Assembly: GCA_022495005.1 (NCBI GenBank)
Contig: JAGYXB010000096.1
Location: forward strand, 62,001-126,000
Reading direction: 5' to 3'
DNA length: 64,000 bases
Origin: Rhyacophila brunnea
Lineage: Eukaryota; Arthropoda; Insecta; Trichoptera; Rhyacophilidae
How positions within the stretch are numbered: the stretch's first letter is position 1; each line of letters starts with the position of its first letter. The notes beneath the pieces were generated by a model. That model was not told the DNA's origin and did no database searches. It saw nothing but the letters and a program-made list of their open reading frames with translations. Below, one piece after another: positions 44,310-55,588 of this stretch. The position numbers and the translations under genes were made by a program.

Positions 44310-47240
44310 TAAATACAGTTTTCAGAAGAATTGGCTATTAACCATTCGCTTAGCGAAGAATATTATTTGAAAAAAATACACGTGAATTTAATCCAACTTC
44401 GGTATTCGAACATGCGATTCATGGACAAGGCGTCGAGCGTTTTTGCATCTACTCCACAGTTGGTGTAAACAAAATATAATCAAATATCGCATACCTTTTT
44501 ATTTCACCTGTCAATTGACATTTTCATATCGAAACACTCACACATACCCTACCACGTCGTATTTATTTATTTGATATTTTTTTTATATTATAGTATTAAA
44601 TCCATCAATAAAAAAATAATTATTAGAGGGTATTGCTTTTCAGATCCCGTTTTAAGATTAACATATTTTTTTCAATACGTATATATGTATATGACAGTTT
44701 AAATTTAAAATTATATTATTTATTTTATAGATATAAAAAATCAACACTTAACTATCACAACGATAAGTATAACAAATTATGATTAATGATTAATTACTTA
44801 TAGCCTTTTACACAACCACAAATATGTATTATTATTTAATTAATTATAACAACATTGAACTAGTATTATTATTTTTTTTATATTTTTGCTATTACGTTTT
44901 TATAAATAGTATTTTCTTTGTAATACCTAACCTAAAAACTTCACTCATTTTCAAAAATCGAACACCACCATTCGAACATTTTAAAAATGCACAGCTGCCA
45001 AGTTGTCATGCTAATTGGCAATCACAATAATTGTGGCGGCAAAACATTGCTGTGGTGTATCTGTACTGCAGCTGTCAAACGGGGGTGTTTTTTTTAAACG
45101 AAAAACTGTGACATAACCTAAAAGCGGATGTTGGTATGACGGGCCGCCGTCTATCGGGCATTTTTGGGATTAGCACAGCCTCTTTTTGCAGCTGCGCGTT
45201 CGGTTCAATCGATTTTTCGTTATTAGAGCTCGCGAAGCGATACCGAGCACTTCTTATTTGAGTATTGAAACGTGTACAGCAATCAATTCTCACGTATATT
45301 TCCAAATTACATATCACACCTAGATATATTATAATAATGAATTGATTTACCTACAAACTGTTAATAATAATGTCTCAGGGAATACCTGCATGCTTACATT
45401 TTACTAAGAATTAATATTACAAAATACAGATAGCTTTAAGTTTGGTATCGATTAAAACTTGACTGAAAATATTGAGAAAACGCAATTTAAATTTTAATTA
45501 AGTCCTTATAACACATAAATTATCTCCATTACATTATCATCATCACGAGTTGCCTAGATTCATAACTCACATATTCCAAACATCTAGTCTTGAAATAATC
45601 GCAAAAAACCACCAGAGCACTGTTTTTTGTAATTAGAAGAAAAATATTGAACTCCCTTGAATATTAATGAATGAGTGAGTCGATTCATATATTTTTTTAG
45701 ATATATATATAATATTTCTAAGACTGTAGAGTGTAGACACTATAAGTAATAGAGCTCCTTGATTGGTTATAAAGGCTTTGATAAGATAACTCACATTATT
45801 CATTGAAAAATGTGAGTATGATACCAACAGTCAACTTTGTCAACGATTTTCACATGGCTTAAATTGTTTAAAGTGACTTTTGATAGCCAATTCTTTTTCA
45901 TTATATAGAATTTTTTTAGAATTTAGAATCATTTGGTAGATATATTTAACTCAAAATTGACAAAATCGCAAAATGTGAGTTATGACTCTAGGTGACTCCC
46001 ATACTCTTTACCAGTGGTATTAAACTGTGCGCAAATGGTGCCTTGGGGCAGCGCAGATTCTAGCCAATCATAATTCATTTCGCTGACACACGATCACAAT
46101 AGCAAATTCGTATGCTGCAGTAGCTATTTTCTTCAAGAGATAACAGCATGTAAACTGCTTTTCCCATAACGCGACATTCAAAATATTCATACTCACCAAC
46201 TTTTAAATTCTAAGTCTGGATTATCCACAACACTCCCCAGTGGCTCGACTCACCTCTAATAATGTTATCTCGTCAGATAGCTCGTAACTTTGCTTAATGC
46301 ACTCATACAACAGTTATTCTGTTACTGAATTATTGATTTCACAAAATACTACTTAACACTAAAGATACACATATCCGCAAACAAAATAAATAATACGTTG
46401 TTGTGTATATAATATATTTTTTATAAACGTGTTTTGTATTAAAATAAAAACATAATGTGCAAATAAGCTTACACACACTCAAGTATGTTTGTTAAATGAT
46501 AATTTATTTATTTATTTAAAAAAAAATCACGGTTGAATAAAAAAAACGGGTTCTATTCAAACAAGTTAAATAAAAATACACAATAATCTAATACATTTAT
46601 AGCAAATATTACCCTCACAAGAGACAAGAAAAAAAACCATAAAAATGTTATAGATACCTACAATAAAATAAAATTTCAAAACCAAAATCCACATCACTGA
46701 AAATGTATATAATTAAATTATTATGTATTTGGAGAGCGTATTGACTAGTCTTCTACCCCTTACTAATGGTGCCTGATGAGCTTGACGCGAGAAAACTATT
46801 CTGACTCATAAAATAATTGGTCATGGCTGCGACCACGTATAAATACAAATTCATTCTGACGTCAAGATTAGAAACCATCCCTCGTGAGAACAGGCAAAAA
46901 TGTCTCAAAAGTTACCTACGAGATTCAAGAGAGTGAAAATCGTGCATGCCTCGTAGAAAACCAATCGGAAAATAATCGTTTAACGAATTATCGAAATGAA
47001 AATAGTTATGTCTTAAAATAAAGATGTCTTCTGAATGCGCTCTAAAATACGCTTGTAGGAAACATCATATTGACGCCGGTATTCTAGAATCTAGAATACT
47101 ACGCGCAAGGAGACGTAGGAGTGTAGGATGTATGACATTTTTGGATTTTTGAATGGTTTAGCTTGTCGCATGATGAATCCTAGATACGTATATTACTATA
47201 ATTCATAGTTTTTTTTTAATCATTATTATAATGTACAACA
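44310..47240. other. Long AT-rich stretch, one GC-richer patch
   Basis: No gene recognised. At about 45110-45260 a GC-richer patch (GACGGGCCGCCGTC, GCAGCTGCGCG, GAGCTCGCGAAGCG) lies in an 80-residue minus-strand frame (45317-45075) without known motifs. It could be an exon or a regulatory element. The rest is simple AT-rich DNA. Confidence 0.4.
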
Positions 47241-47245
47241 CAATA

Positions 47246-48123
47246 TTGCGCTAGAAAAGGTGATACGGGATACAAAGATTGATGCCCGTGGCAGTGGCAC
47301 GATATTTACTAAGCCTGTGCAGCTACTGGCGTATGCCGATGATATCGACATCATTGCCATAATATCAGAATTGGCGCTGAAAAAGGCATTCACAGCACTA
47401 GAAGCCTCTGCCAAAAGAATGGGTTTACAAAAAAATGAGGCAAAAACTAAATACATGCCTGTCTATGTCACACAACGAGAAGTCGCACCAAAGTTAGATA
47501 TTGGTGCATACAAGTTTGATACGGTCGACAGTTTCATATACCTTGGATCTCTTGTAACTCGACATAATGATATTACAGAAGAAATCAACAAGAGAATCAT
47601 GGCTGCGAATAAATGCTACTTTGGTCTGTTAAGACATTTTAAGTCCCGCTTACTATCTCGCCGAACTAAAAGCTCTCTTTACAAGACATTTGTAAAGCCA
47701 GTGCTCACCTACGCATCGGAAACCTGGACATTAACTCTGCGAAATGAAAGAGCCCTGAACATCTTTGAAAGAAAAATTCTCCGCCGTATATATGGACCGA
47801 TCAGGGACGGCACCAATTGGAGGAGAAGATATAATGCTGAGCTCTACGGGCTGTACGAAGATTGCAGCGCAGTTCAATCAATTAAGATTGGGAGACTGCG
47901 ATGGCTAGGTCATGTGCACCGTATGAATGACAATGAACCGGCAAAGAGAGTGATGTCCAGCAATCCAATAGGACGTAGAAGAAGAGGGAGGCCAAAGATT
48001 CGCTGGTTAGATGGAGCTGTCAGTGACTGCCGTATTCTGGGGGTACTAAATTGGAAAGTGGCCACACTGGATAAGGACAGGTGGAGGGAGCTGTTGGAGG
48101 AGGCCAGGACCCACACCGGGTAG
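47246..48123 (+). pseudogene. LINE reverse transcriptase, C-terminal part
   Basis: The frame is open from the truncation point to TAG at 48121. It starts IALEKVIRDTK and carries the catalytic motif LLAYADDIDII. Then follow FDTVDSFIYLGSLVT, LYKTFVKPVLTYASETWTL, FERKILRRIYGP, GRLRWLGHVHRM and GRRRRGRPKIRW, ending RWRELLEEARTHTG. About 290 residues survive. The fingers and the endonuclease are lost, so the product could not act alone. The lack of stops suggests a fairly recent insertion. The LINE clade is uncertain. Confidence 0.85.
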
Positions 48124-48146
48124 TCGCGCCCCTGATGATGATGATG
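47246..48146 (+). mobile_element. 5'-truncated LINE (family L2) with intact C-terminal frame
   Basis: 901 bp flanked by an 11-bp duplication ACAACACAATA (47235-47245 and 48147-48157). It begins within reverse transcriptase and ends after the stop codon with TGATGATGATGATG. Related copies lie at 12411-13011 and about 18943-19400, both reverse. Confidence 0.92.
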
Positions 48147-48279
48147 ACAACACAATACTTTTCTGTACCTACCTAAATAGTATACAGTTATAAAACTCAC
48201 CCTCTCCAATTCATAAAATACTTTAAATTTTGTATCCGAATTGTGAATATTACTTTGTAAAGTCAATTAAACTCAGTAT

Positions 48280-48610
48280 CGCATTCTCTGGCACCCTTCC
48301 CCCGTTTTTTGAATCAGAATTATTAGATTCCGAACGGTTTGAGATTTATTTAAAGCCCCGAGTCCCCCGGATAACAATTAAAAGTTGCGACCATCCATTA
48401 TTATTAAATCCTGCAGCGAAATGCGAAGAAAGCATTTGGAAACTTTTTTACTGTTCCTTGTAATTTTCGCGCTTTTGCGAACAGTCCCTCCTCTCTTCGC
48501 CCGCCCATTTTGTTCCTCTCTTTGTCTGTGGTGGCCGGTATTTGGCGGGAATTTAATTGGGCGGAAACAGGCGGGAAGGAATGGAACGTTTTTAATTAAT
48601 TATTAGGCTG
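48280..48610. promoter_or_regulatory. GC-richer island with E2F-like motif
   Basis: It contains CCCCGAGTCCCCCGGATAAC, CTTCGCCCGCCCATTTTG, and TTTGGCGGGAATTTAATTGG followed by GCGGAAACAGGCGGGAAGG. TTTGGCGGGAA also occurs in the island at 27700-27880. Overlapping short frames (48230-48463 and 48385-48606) have no recognisable motif. It may be a regulatory region or conserved non-coding DNA. Confidence 0.4.
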
Positions 48611-48774
48611 TTATTCGACGCTTAAATTTGATGAGTGTCCGGTTTTTTGGGGAATCTTTTTACCTATGAATAATTTTATTTTATTTTAGGAATTCAACTC
48701 TCTTTATCGGCAGAGAAAATCTCGGCAGGTTATATTTGCCAATCGGCAATTAATGCGAGGGTATTGATAATCAT

Positions 48775-49561
48775 CAGTGGCGCACCCAGGGGGGGGGCCA
48801 AGGGGCCCTGGTACCCCCCAAACATGAAAATTATCAGAATGATTTTAAACATTGACATCGAAAGCCAATAAAACACGGCAAAAAAATGATTTTTAATAAT
48901 TCTCCAGCACCCTTTTTAGAAAAATTTCATAGATTTTAATGTTTTTTTAAGGTTTTTTTAGAAACCCAATACCTAAGGGAACTGTCAAAAAATTCTCGGT
49001 GTCCACCCGAATTCCGGAGTGGTGTAGGTCATGGCTGGGAAGGGCTGACAGGGCTCTAGCCTGGGGCCCGGCGTGTCGGGTTGACCAGATAAGTGAGATA
49101 AACACACAACATAAATTAGCATTAATAGTAAAAAAGTCGCCTGCGGCGCTATTACACTTCATGGCCATGAACATTTTCAATTACTTATATAATTGTGCAA
49201 TATATTTTTTGATTATTATGTGTCGATACTCGACAGCTCCATTATTAAAGTAGATGTATTAAAAATCGCCAATAATTCACTGTATAAGTACCCTTAATTT
49301 GAACTAAAACACAATTTGAAAAACGTTAATGTAGTGTTTCACACTGCATTTAATCTTAGCGGTAGGTAAGGGGCCCGCCAGATATCTTAGCCTGAGGGCC
49401 CGTTTCAGGATGTGGGGACCATGGTATAGGTACACCGAGTGCAATAGACAAAAGACCGATAAACGAGAAATTAAGCTGTGAAGAAGAAAAAGAGTCCATG
49501 GGACTAATTTACATTCTCCTCCTTGGCCCCACCCCAATATTAAATCCTGGGTGCGCCACTG
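48775..49561. mobile_element. hAT MITE family 3 (TIR CAGTGGCGCACCCAGG), with nested family 2 element
   Basis: Left end CAGTGGCGCACCCAGG, right end its complement CCTGGGTGCGCCACTG. A perfect 8-bp duplication ATAATCAT lies at 48767-48774 and 49562-49569. Its own sequence is 48775-49029 and 49424-49561. Landmarks are ATGAAAATTATCAGAATG, TTCTCGGTGTCCACCC, CACCGAGTGCAATAGAC and ATTCTCCTCCTTGG. Confidence 0.93.
49030..49423 (+). mobile_element. hAT-like MITE family 2, nested in family 3
   Basis: CATGGCTGGGAAGG to GGGGACCATG, flanked by GTGTAGGT and GTATAGGT (7 of 8). It occupies exactly the same position in the host element as the copy at 53451-54471. Interior motifs CTGACAGGGCTCTAGCCTGG, GAGATAAACACACA and GTCGCCTGCGGCGC. 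Confidence 0.9.
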
Positions 49562-49569
49562 ATAATCAT

Positions 49570-50680
49570 TAATACCTATATCAACAACATTTAAAAAAAA
49601 TATACTTACTTCAATAATTATTTATAACGGACTGAAAATACTAACGTTTCAAACATTTAGCATTATTTTTTATTGAAAACTCACGACGTACATAATTGAA
49701 ATTAAGAGTAAATAAATCAGTGACACAAAGTGACACAATGAATAAATCTACTGATTTGATTCGAATGTAATTAATTATTATCAATGTACCTATAAATACA
49801 ACGGTTAGACCGAGACGGGCATACCTCAACCCACACCTCACCTCACCACTCCGCCGCTGTTACCTGACCACTTACCTACTCGACCATTTTTATAAGATAT
49901 ACTGTAAATAATCGCCTAGCGACGAGTCATCACCTCTAGTGTCTAACTCTAACTGAAAGAAGTTTGATTAATAAAATGAATCATCATTACTTAATTCAGT
50001 AATTCCCAACCTTTTTCTTTGGTGGGACTCTTTAATTATGATCAGCACCGGGTTCGTCAATAGCACATTTTTAACCGATGAAATTTTGTATTTTTTGTGA
50101 ATTACGTTTTCAAACTACATGCCCCCCCTGGATCTTTTTCTAGATACCTACGGTATACAAAGCGTGGGTGTAGTCCACAATGTTTTTTGGTTTGGAGACT
50201 CAAAGACAAGATATTCAAATTAAGACAATTTTTTTCATCTCCACGGAATCTACTCAAAAATTATATTATTTATATTCGTACTCCATCCTTAACACTTGTC
50301 GCTCACTTAGAACTTTCTACCTCTAAGCAACGCATGACTTACCTACCACATGGAACATTGCTGTCAGTAGGTTGATAAAATAAGTATAGGTAGGTAATAA
50401 ACTAATACGTTTAAAACATTTTTTTTTATATTAAAACAGTCTTAATAATAATATCTCCTTCACTACGAATACACATCTAATTTGCTAATAATTTATTTTT
50501 AAGAGATGTATTGTTTAATAAAAATATTACCCAACAACTAGTTGATAATATATATGTTACGCCGAATGTGCGAAATTGACTATTACATGAAATGGGCAAA
50601 ATATCGGACAAGCGCGTAAATTCGGCAGTAATTTTTCGGCCTAGTTCATGCATTGGGCAAATTAGATGGTCGCGCTCCGG
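49570..50680. other. No recognised gene
   Basis: AT-rich. Short frames at 49641-49841 (-) and 50097-50375 (+) show no motif. The stretch near 50005-50125 (CCCAACCTTTTTC and CATGCCCCCCC) may be eroded hAT sequence. Confidence 0.4.
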
Positions 50681-50689
50681 TGGTGTTTT

Positions 50690-50938
50690 TTGCGCTACCT
50701 AAACAAACCATAATTGATAAAAAAATCTATCTATAACATAGTAGGTATGGTTTAATGACATAATTTTAGATATTTAAACGAATATTTTTTTCTACTGAGG
50801 TTTGGATTATTACAATTAACAAAAACTATCTACACATTTTAATTTTAGTTCAATGAAAACAAATACGTTTAACTGACAAAGTTTAGTGTGCACTATTTAT
50901 GTCGGATCTTAACACCCTACCTCCACCCTTCGCCACTG
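50690..50938. mobile_element. hAT MITE family 1, right-end fragment
   Basis: It matches the right arm of the family: AAACAAACCATAATTGATAA, TTTTAGATATTT, GACAAAGTTTAGTGTGCAC and the terminus CTCCACCCTTCGCCACTG. The left half is missing. Confidence 0.82.
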
Positions 50939-50944
50939 TAGTAA

Positions 50945-51676
50945 GTTGTCGGCTATTTCGATGTATGCATGCGATGTTCGCAGTCGAGACGAATTTTGTA
51001 TATGCGACATGATTTATGTGAAACTCTCAACATTAGACAAATCAAAATATTTTTTTATTACATTTTTCAATGTTTGAAAATGGAATTATAACCTACAAAC
51101 TGTGTAGTCAAGTTTAGACACTCAGTCAATCGAGATTATTTATGATTAGCCCAAAGAGTTTATAAAACACTTTTCGAAGAACCAAAACTAGGTATCTAAC
51201 GTATCGATCGAACTATTTACAATGAAACCCTCTTAGAATATTTACTCCGGGGACGTTTTTATTTGCTCTTGCGTCTATAAAATACCTAATAAATTTATTG
51301 AAAAGTCTGATCTTATGCAAAAAACGCGAAGTCTGTTCGAATCGTGTTTAGAACTTTTCTATATTAGATTACTTATTTAACAATAGCACTCAGTAAAACT
51401 CAAACTGTACGCAGCGGCGCCCTGGGCCTGGAATTTGCAACTGTTGACTTATAATAATTTTCTAAAAAATATTATAAGTCAACAAATAGGTATTTAACTG
51501 TTCAATTTTGTTATTTTTGGCTGTCTTAAACAGACAAATACAAGAAGAATCACACATTCCAATCTACTGAAAATTATATCATTTCCACGCAACTTACTCT
51601 TAAGCAGTGTGTTTTAGATAAGTGGCACTAGCAGATTTGGAGTCACCCACAGAACAGATTAATAAAAATAGAATTC
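50945..51676. other. No recognised feature
   Basis: AT-rich. TTATAATAATTTTC and AATATTATAAGTCAAC at 51448-51485 form a small hairpin only. Confidence 0.35.
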
Positions 51677-51684
51677 AGATAGGC

Positions 51685-51984
51685 CAGTAGCGCACCCAGG
51701 GGGGGGGCAAGGGGCCTTGCCCCCAAAAACATTGAAATTGAAAGCCAATAGATTAGACAAATAAAAACACGGCAAAAAAATATTTGAAATTCTCCAGCAC
51801 CCTCTAGAAAAATTTCTTAGATTTTAATTTCTAACACAAAAATTTCGAAACACTAATGTCGGGTTGTTTTAGAAACTCAATCTCTAATGGAAATGTCAAA
51901 AAATTCTCGGTGTCCATCCGAATTCCGGAGTGGTGTACACCGAGTGCAATAGACAAAAGTCCGATAAACGAGAAATTAGGCTGT
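51685..51984 (+). mobile_element. hAT family 3 left part with an empty family 2 site
   Basis: The sequence passes directly from CCGGAGTGGTGTA into CACCGAGTGCAATAG at about 51936. The other two family 3 copies carry the CATG-ended insertion at this point. It then ends at GAGAAATTAGGCTGTG, where the copy departs from the family. Confidence 0.82.
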
Positions 51985-52129
51985 GTTCTGTTGGGTAGGT
52001 TTATGCACCTATAAGTTAAATGCAATAATACTTTTTTTTCCATTTTCAATTAATATTTTGGAACTTCACTATTAAAAAACCCAAAATCGACGATAAAAAT
52101 TTGGCGAAAAGTACGACTACACCCACCAC

Positions 52130-52653
52130 CATGGGCTGACAGGGCTATAGCCTGGGGGCCCGGGCTTAAGAGGGCCCTGCGTGGCGGCTCGTCTAATTGT
52201 GAGATAAACACACACCAGAAATTTGTTATATTATAAAAAAAAATCACATGTGGCGCTATAGATACTACTTCATCAAAATTAACATAAAAAATATGAAGTA
52301 TGATGAAAATAATATGATATACGTAACTACATGATAATAATTCACGTGTATCATTTTATATTACAATTATTTTTAGTGTTTCTAGAAAAATAAAAATGTT
52401 TATTTATCCAATATCGATGGGTCGAATGCAACTTGGCTACCACAAGAGGGGGTCGTGACCAGTGGTCTATAGTATGATAACGATCGATTATATGATATGA
52501 GGTCCGACAAATCAAGAATTCAAGGGAATTATTTAACAATATAGATATATCCACGGAATACCATTTGGGAACACTACTGTAGAACATCACATTCCCCTTA
52601 ACCCTGGTGATAGGTAAGGGGGCCCGCCAAACATTCATGATGTGGGGGCCATG
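52130..52653 (+). mobile_element. hAT-like MITE family 2, long form, perfect TSD
   Basis: CATGGGCTGACAGGGC to TGGGGGCCATG, with the 8-bp duplication CCCACCAC at 52122-52129 and 52654-52661. Its middle (ATAATTCACGTGTATC and a following AT-rich block) is shared with the fragment at 43820 but not with the shorter copies, so the family has two sub-forms. Non-coding. Confidence 0.92.
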
Positions 52654-52733
52654 CCCACCACAGTCGGTGGTGGTGTAAATTAAAAAAAAAACATTTTTTC
52701 GGTGGAATTCAGCATAAATATTGTGGCTCTTGA

Positions 52734-53210
52734 CCAGTGGTTCTTAACCGGTGCACCGCTGGCTTGTTCCATGTGCACCGCGAAAATAATGATAAAAGCA
52801 GAAAAATCCGCGACATAGCGAAAACCGAAAAAGCCCTTCGTGACATTATGAAAGCCGATGAAAGATCTAATGTGATTTCGATGTTGCCGAATCGATCGCA
52901 CGCGTCTAAAATCTAAAATATCGTGGAGGAATTTGTATGGATGGTGCTCCGTCAATGTTAGGCTCATTTAAAGGATTTGTTACCCTCGCAAAGACAAGAA
53001 ATCCTAACATTATATCTACGCACTGTTTTATTTACACAGAGAATCTATAGTTTCGAAAACATAACAGCAGTGCTAAAACCTGTACTAGACCAATATGGTA
53101 AATTTCATCTAATCCAAACCTTTAAAAACAGGCATTTTAAAAAAAAACTTTGCATTTCTATGGAAGCTAAGTACGATTGTTTGCTTTTTCACACTGAAGT
53201 GAGGTGGTTA
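52734..53210 (+). pseudogene. hAT transposase remnant (ZBED5/GTF2IRD2-like group)
   Basis: It begins with a hAT-type terminus CAGTGGTTCTTAACC at 52734. A plus-strand frame then gives ICMDGAPSMLGSFKGFVTL and NPNIISTHCF, the conserved DGAP-ML and THC region. After stops, VNFI-SKPLKTG appears, then in another frame DCLLFHTEVRWL, the HTEVRWL motif. The order is that of the RNase H-like catalytic core of hAT transposases. Several frameshifts and stops occur, and the protein is cut off at TEVRWL by the family 3 left end at 53211. The zinc-finger N terminus and C-terminal dimerisation domain are absent. Confidence 0.8.
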
Positions 53211-53450
53211 CAGTGGCGCACCCAGGGGGGGGCAAAGGGCCCTGACACCCCCCAAACATGAAAATTATCAGAATGATTTTAACCATTGAAATTGAAAGCC
53301 AATAAGCCTTTGGGCTTAGACAAATAAAAACACTGGCAAAAAAACACAAAAATTTCGAAACACTAATGTCAGGTTTTTTTAGAAACCCAATCCCTAATGG
53401 AACTGTCAAAAAATTCTCGGTGTCCACCCGAATTCCGGAGTGGTGTAGGT

Positions 53451-54471
53451 CATGGCTAAGGAGGGTTGACAGGGCTCTAGCCTGGGGGCCCAGGCTGTGG
53501 GGGGCCCGGCGTGTCAGGTTGACCAGATAAACACACATAATAAATTAGCTTTAATAGTAAAAAAAGTCGCCTGCGGCGCTAATATACTTCTTGGCCATGA
53601 ACATTTTCAATTACTTATATAATTGTGCTACGCTCTATGCTCTAGATGCTCTAGCAGCTACGTCTATGTCGAACAGCAGGTGTCCATAGACGGAAGCATG
53701 CACGATGAAATTGCTCGAAGAACAAAGCTGGGATGGAGTGCTTTCGGACGTCTGAATATTATCTTCAAGAGTGACCTACCATTATGTCTTAAGCGTAGGG
53801 TGTTCAACCAATGTGTGCTACCCATGCTCACGTATGGCTGCGAGACGTGGACTCTCAACACGAGAGATGTCCAAAGGCTAAGAGTCACACAGCGAGGCAT
53901 GGAGAGGTGCATGTTGGGCATCACGCGAAAGGACCGTAAGAGGAACGAATGGGTTAGGAAGCAGACAAGAGTACGCGATGTAATAGACGTTGCCAAACAG
54001 CTGAAATGGAGATGGGCGGGGCACATTGCTCGCCGAAAGGACGGCCGCTAGACAAATGCTGTCATCCAGTGGTACTCAAGGGGTACGAAACGGCCACAGG
54101 GTCGCCCTAAAAACCGCTGGATTGACGAACTGGTAAAGTTCGGCGGAAGTACGTGGCAGCGAACGACACAGGACCGAGAGAGTTGGAGAAAGCTTGGGGA
54201 GGCCTTCATCCAGCATTGGATTGACCCCGGCTGATGATCATATAATTGTGCAATATATTTTTTGATTATTATGTGTCGATACTCGACAGCTCCATTATTA
54301 AAGTGGATGTATTGAAAATCGCCAATTTTTATGTATAAGTACCCTTAATTTGAACTAAAACACAATTTTAAAAACGTTAATGTAGTGTTTCACACTGCCT
54401 TTAATCTTAGCGGTAGGTAGAGGGCCCGCCAAGCCTAGCATGAGGGCCCGTTTCAGGATGTGGGGACCATG
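53451..54471 (+). mobile_element. hAT-like MITE family 2, nested, itself split by a LINE
   Basis: CATGGCTAAGGAGG to GGGGACCATG, flanked by GTGTAGGT and GTGCAGGT (7 of 8). The interior matches 49030-49423 up to TACTTATATAATTGTGC, where an RTE fragment is inserted, and resumes at CAATATATTTTTTG. Confidence 0.88.
53629..54239 (+). pseudogene. RTE LINE 3' fragment
   Basis: 611 bp with a 12-bp duplication ATATAATTGTGC (53617-53628 and 54240-54251). The frame reads QQVSIDGSMHDEIARR, VFNQCVLPMLTYGCETWTL, QRGMERCMLGITRKDRK and RWAGHIARR. A tryptophan codon has become TAG at 54049-54051. The frame then resumes with RGTKRPQGRPKNRWIDEL, FGGSTWQRT and AFIQHWIDPG before TGATGATC. Same family as 29723-31486. 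The reverse-transcriptase core is missing through 5' truncation. Confidence 0.9.
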
Positions 54472-54722
54472 GTGCAGGTACACCGAGTGCAATAGACAAC
54501 GAGAAATTAGGCTGTTTTACATTCTCCTCCTTGGGCCCCCCCCCAATATTAAATCCTGGGTGCGCCACTGAGATAGGCTATAGGTACTCCAATACAAATA
54601 CTACATTTTGAAGCAGGGTTTTGAGTGTGCGTGTCCTACGAAAATGAAACATTATTATAGACGTGCAATAGTGTGTGTTGCAACCTTCAAATACACCAAT
54701 ATTGAATGCAGTTATCAGAACG

Positions 54723-55428
54723 AAGGACAAGCTTAGAATGACGTATTCTTGACACGAAGTTTATCCTATATTCTTCCACACTCGAGATCGATTGCCTGTA
54801 CCCATGTTGCCATGGTTCCCGTTAGATATTTCAGTTCCCATTAATTTTGTGTTTCCTGGAGCCACCTTTGAAAAAATGTTACCTTAGCAATAACCAGCTA
54901 TTACACTATGTATTACATTGTGTATTATGATTTAATAACATATATGTTGTCAGGATCTTTTATGCTTCTATCATTTTTTAAACTGAGCTGTTGATACTTT
55001 CTAATGAAGTGACAGCATCGTCTGCTTTATAGAAAACTGCCACTGCTCAAAAATTGTAATACTATTTATTTTGTATTCGTTTTATAATGTGCCAAGGACA
55101 AGCTTAGAATGACGTATTCTTGACGCGTATTTAAGTTTATACCATATTCTTCCACACTCGAGATCAGTTGCCCGTACCCATGTTGCCATGGTATCCGTTA
55201 GGTATTTCAGTTCCCATTAATTCTGTGTTCCCTGGAGCCACCTTTGTAAAAATGTTACCTTAGCAATAAGCAGTTATTACACTATGTATTACAATGTGTA
55301 TTATGATTTAATAACAGATATGTTGTCAGGATCTTTTACGCTTCGATCATTTTTTAAACTGAGCTGCTGATACTTTCTAATGAAGTGACAGCATCGTCTG
55401 CTTTATAGAAAACTGCCACTGCTCAAAA
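54723..55428 (+). repeat. Local tandem duplication, two units of about 335 bp
   Basis: Units 54723-55053 and 55094-55428 are nearly identical: AAGGACAAGCTTAGAATGAC, CACACTCGAGATC, ACCCATGTTGCCATGG, CCTGGAGCCACCTTTG, CAGGATCTTTTA and CTGCCACTGCTCAAAA. Forty bases separate them. Neither unit contains TIRs or a coding frame, so this looks like a segmental duplication. Confidence 0.9.
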
Positions 55429-55588
55429 TTCACGGGACGTCACTGTCCATTCTTTCTTTATTATACAATATGATCAATAAGTATAATAAACAAGACTTTA
55501 TTCGTCGGTGATAATATTATGACGTCAATTGAAAATAATTATTTCAATGCAGATATGTAGAATCATGTTCCATGTCTTCTTATTCTTC

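Larger units (their letters stand above)
51685..54570. mobile_element. Composite hAT family 3 locus bounded by one TSD
   Basis: The left end CAGTAGCGCACCCAGG (51685) and the right end CCTGGGTGCGCCACTG (54570) are flanked by a perfect shared 8-bp duplication AGATAGGC (51677-51684 and 54571-54578). A second family 3 left end starts at 53211 inside, but no second right end exists. Between the two left ends lie a family 2 MITE, the start of another hAT (CAGTGGTTCTTAACC) and a hAT transposase remnant. The simplest reading is an old insertion into which a second family 3 copy landed. Recombination then removed the material between the right ends. Confidence 0.8.
53211..54570. mobile_element. hAT family 3 copy carrying a nested family 2 element
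   Basis: CAGTGGCGCACCCAGG to CCTGGGTGCGCCACTG. The left flank GGTGGTTA is not repeated on the right, where AGATAGGC follows. That 8-mer instead pairs with the flank of the 51685 left end. It contains 53451-54471. Confidence 0.82.

Noticed and set aside
47910..48266. 118-residue minus-strand frame
   Set aside because: Antisense to the conserved LINE C-terminal region. Only the plus strand shows family motifs.
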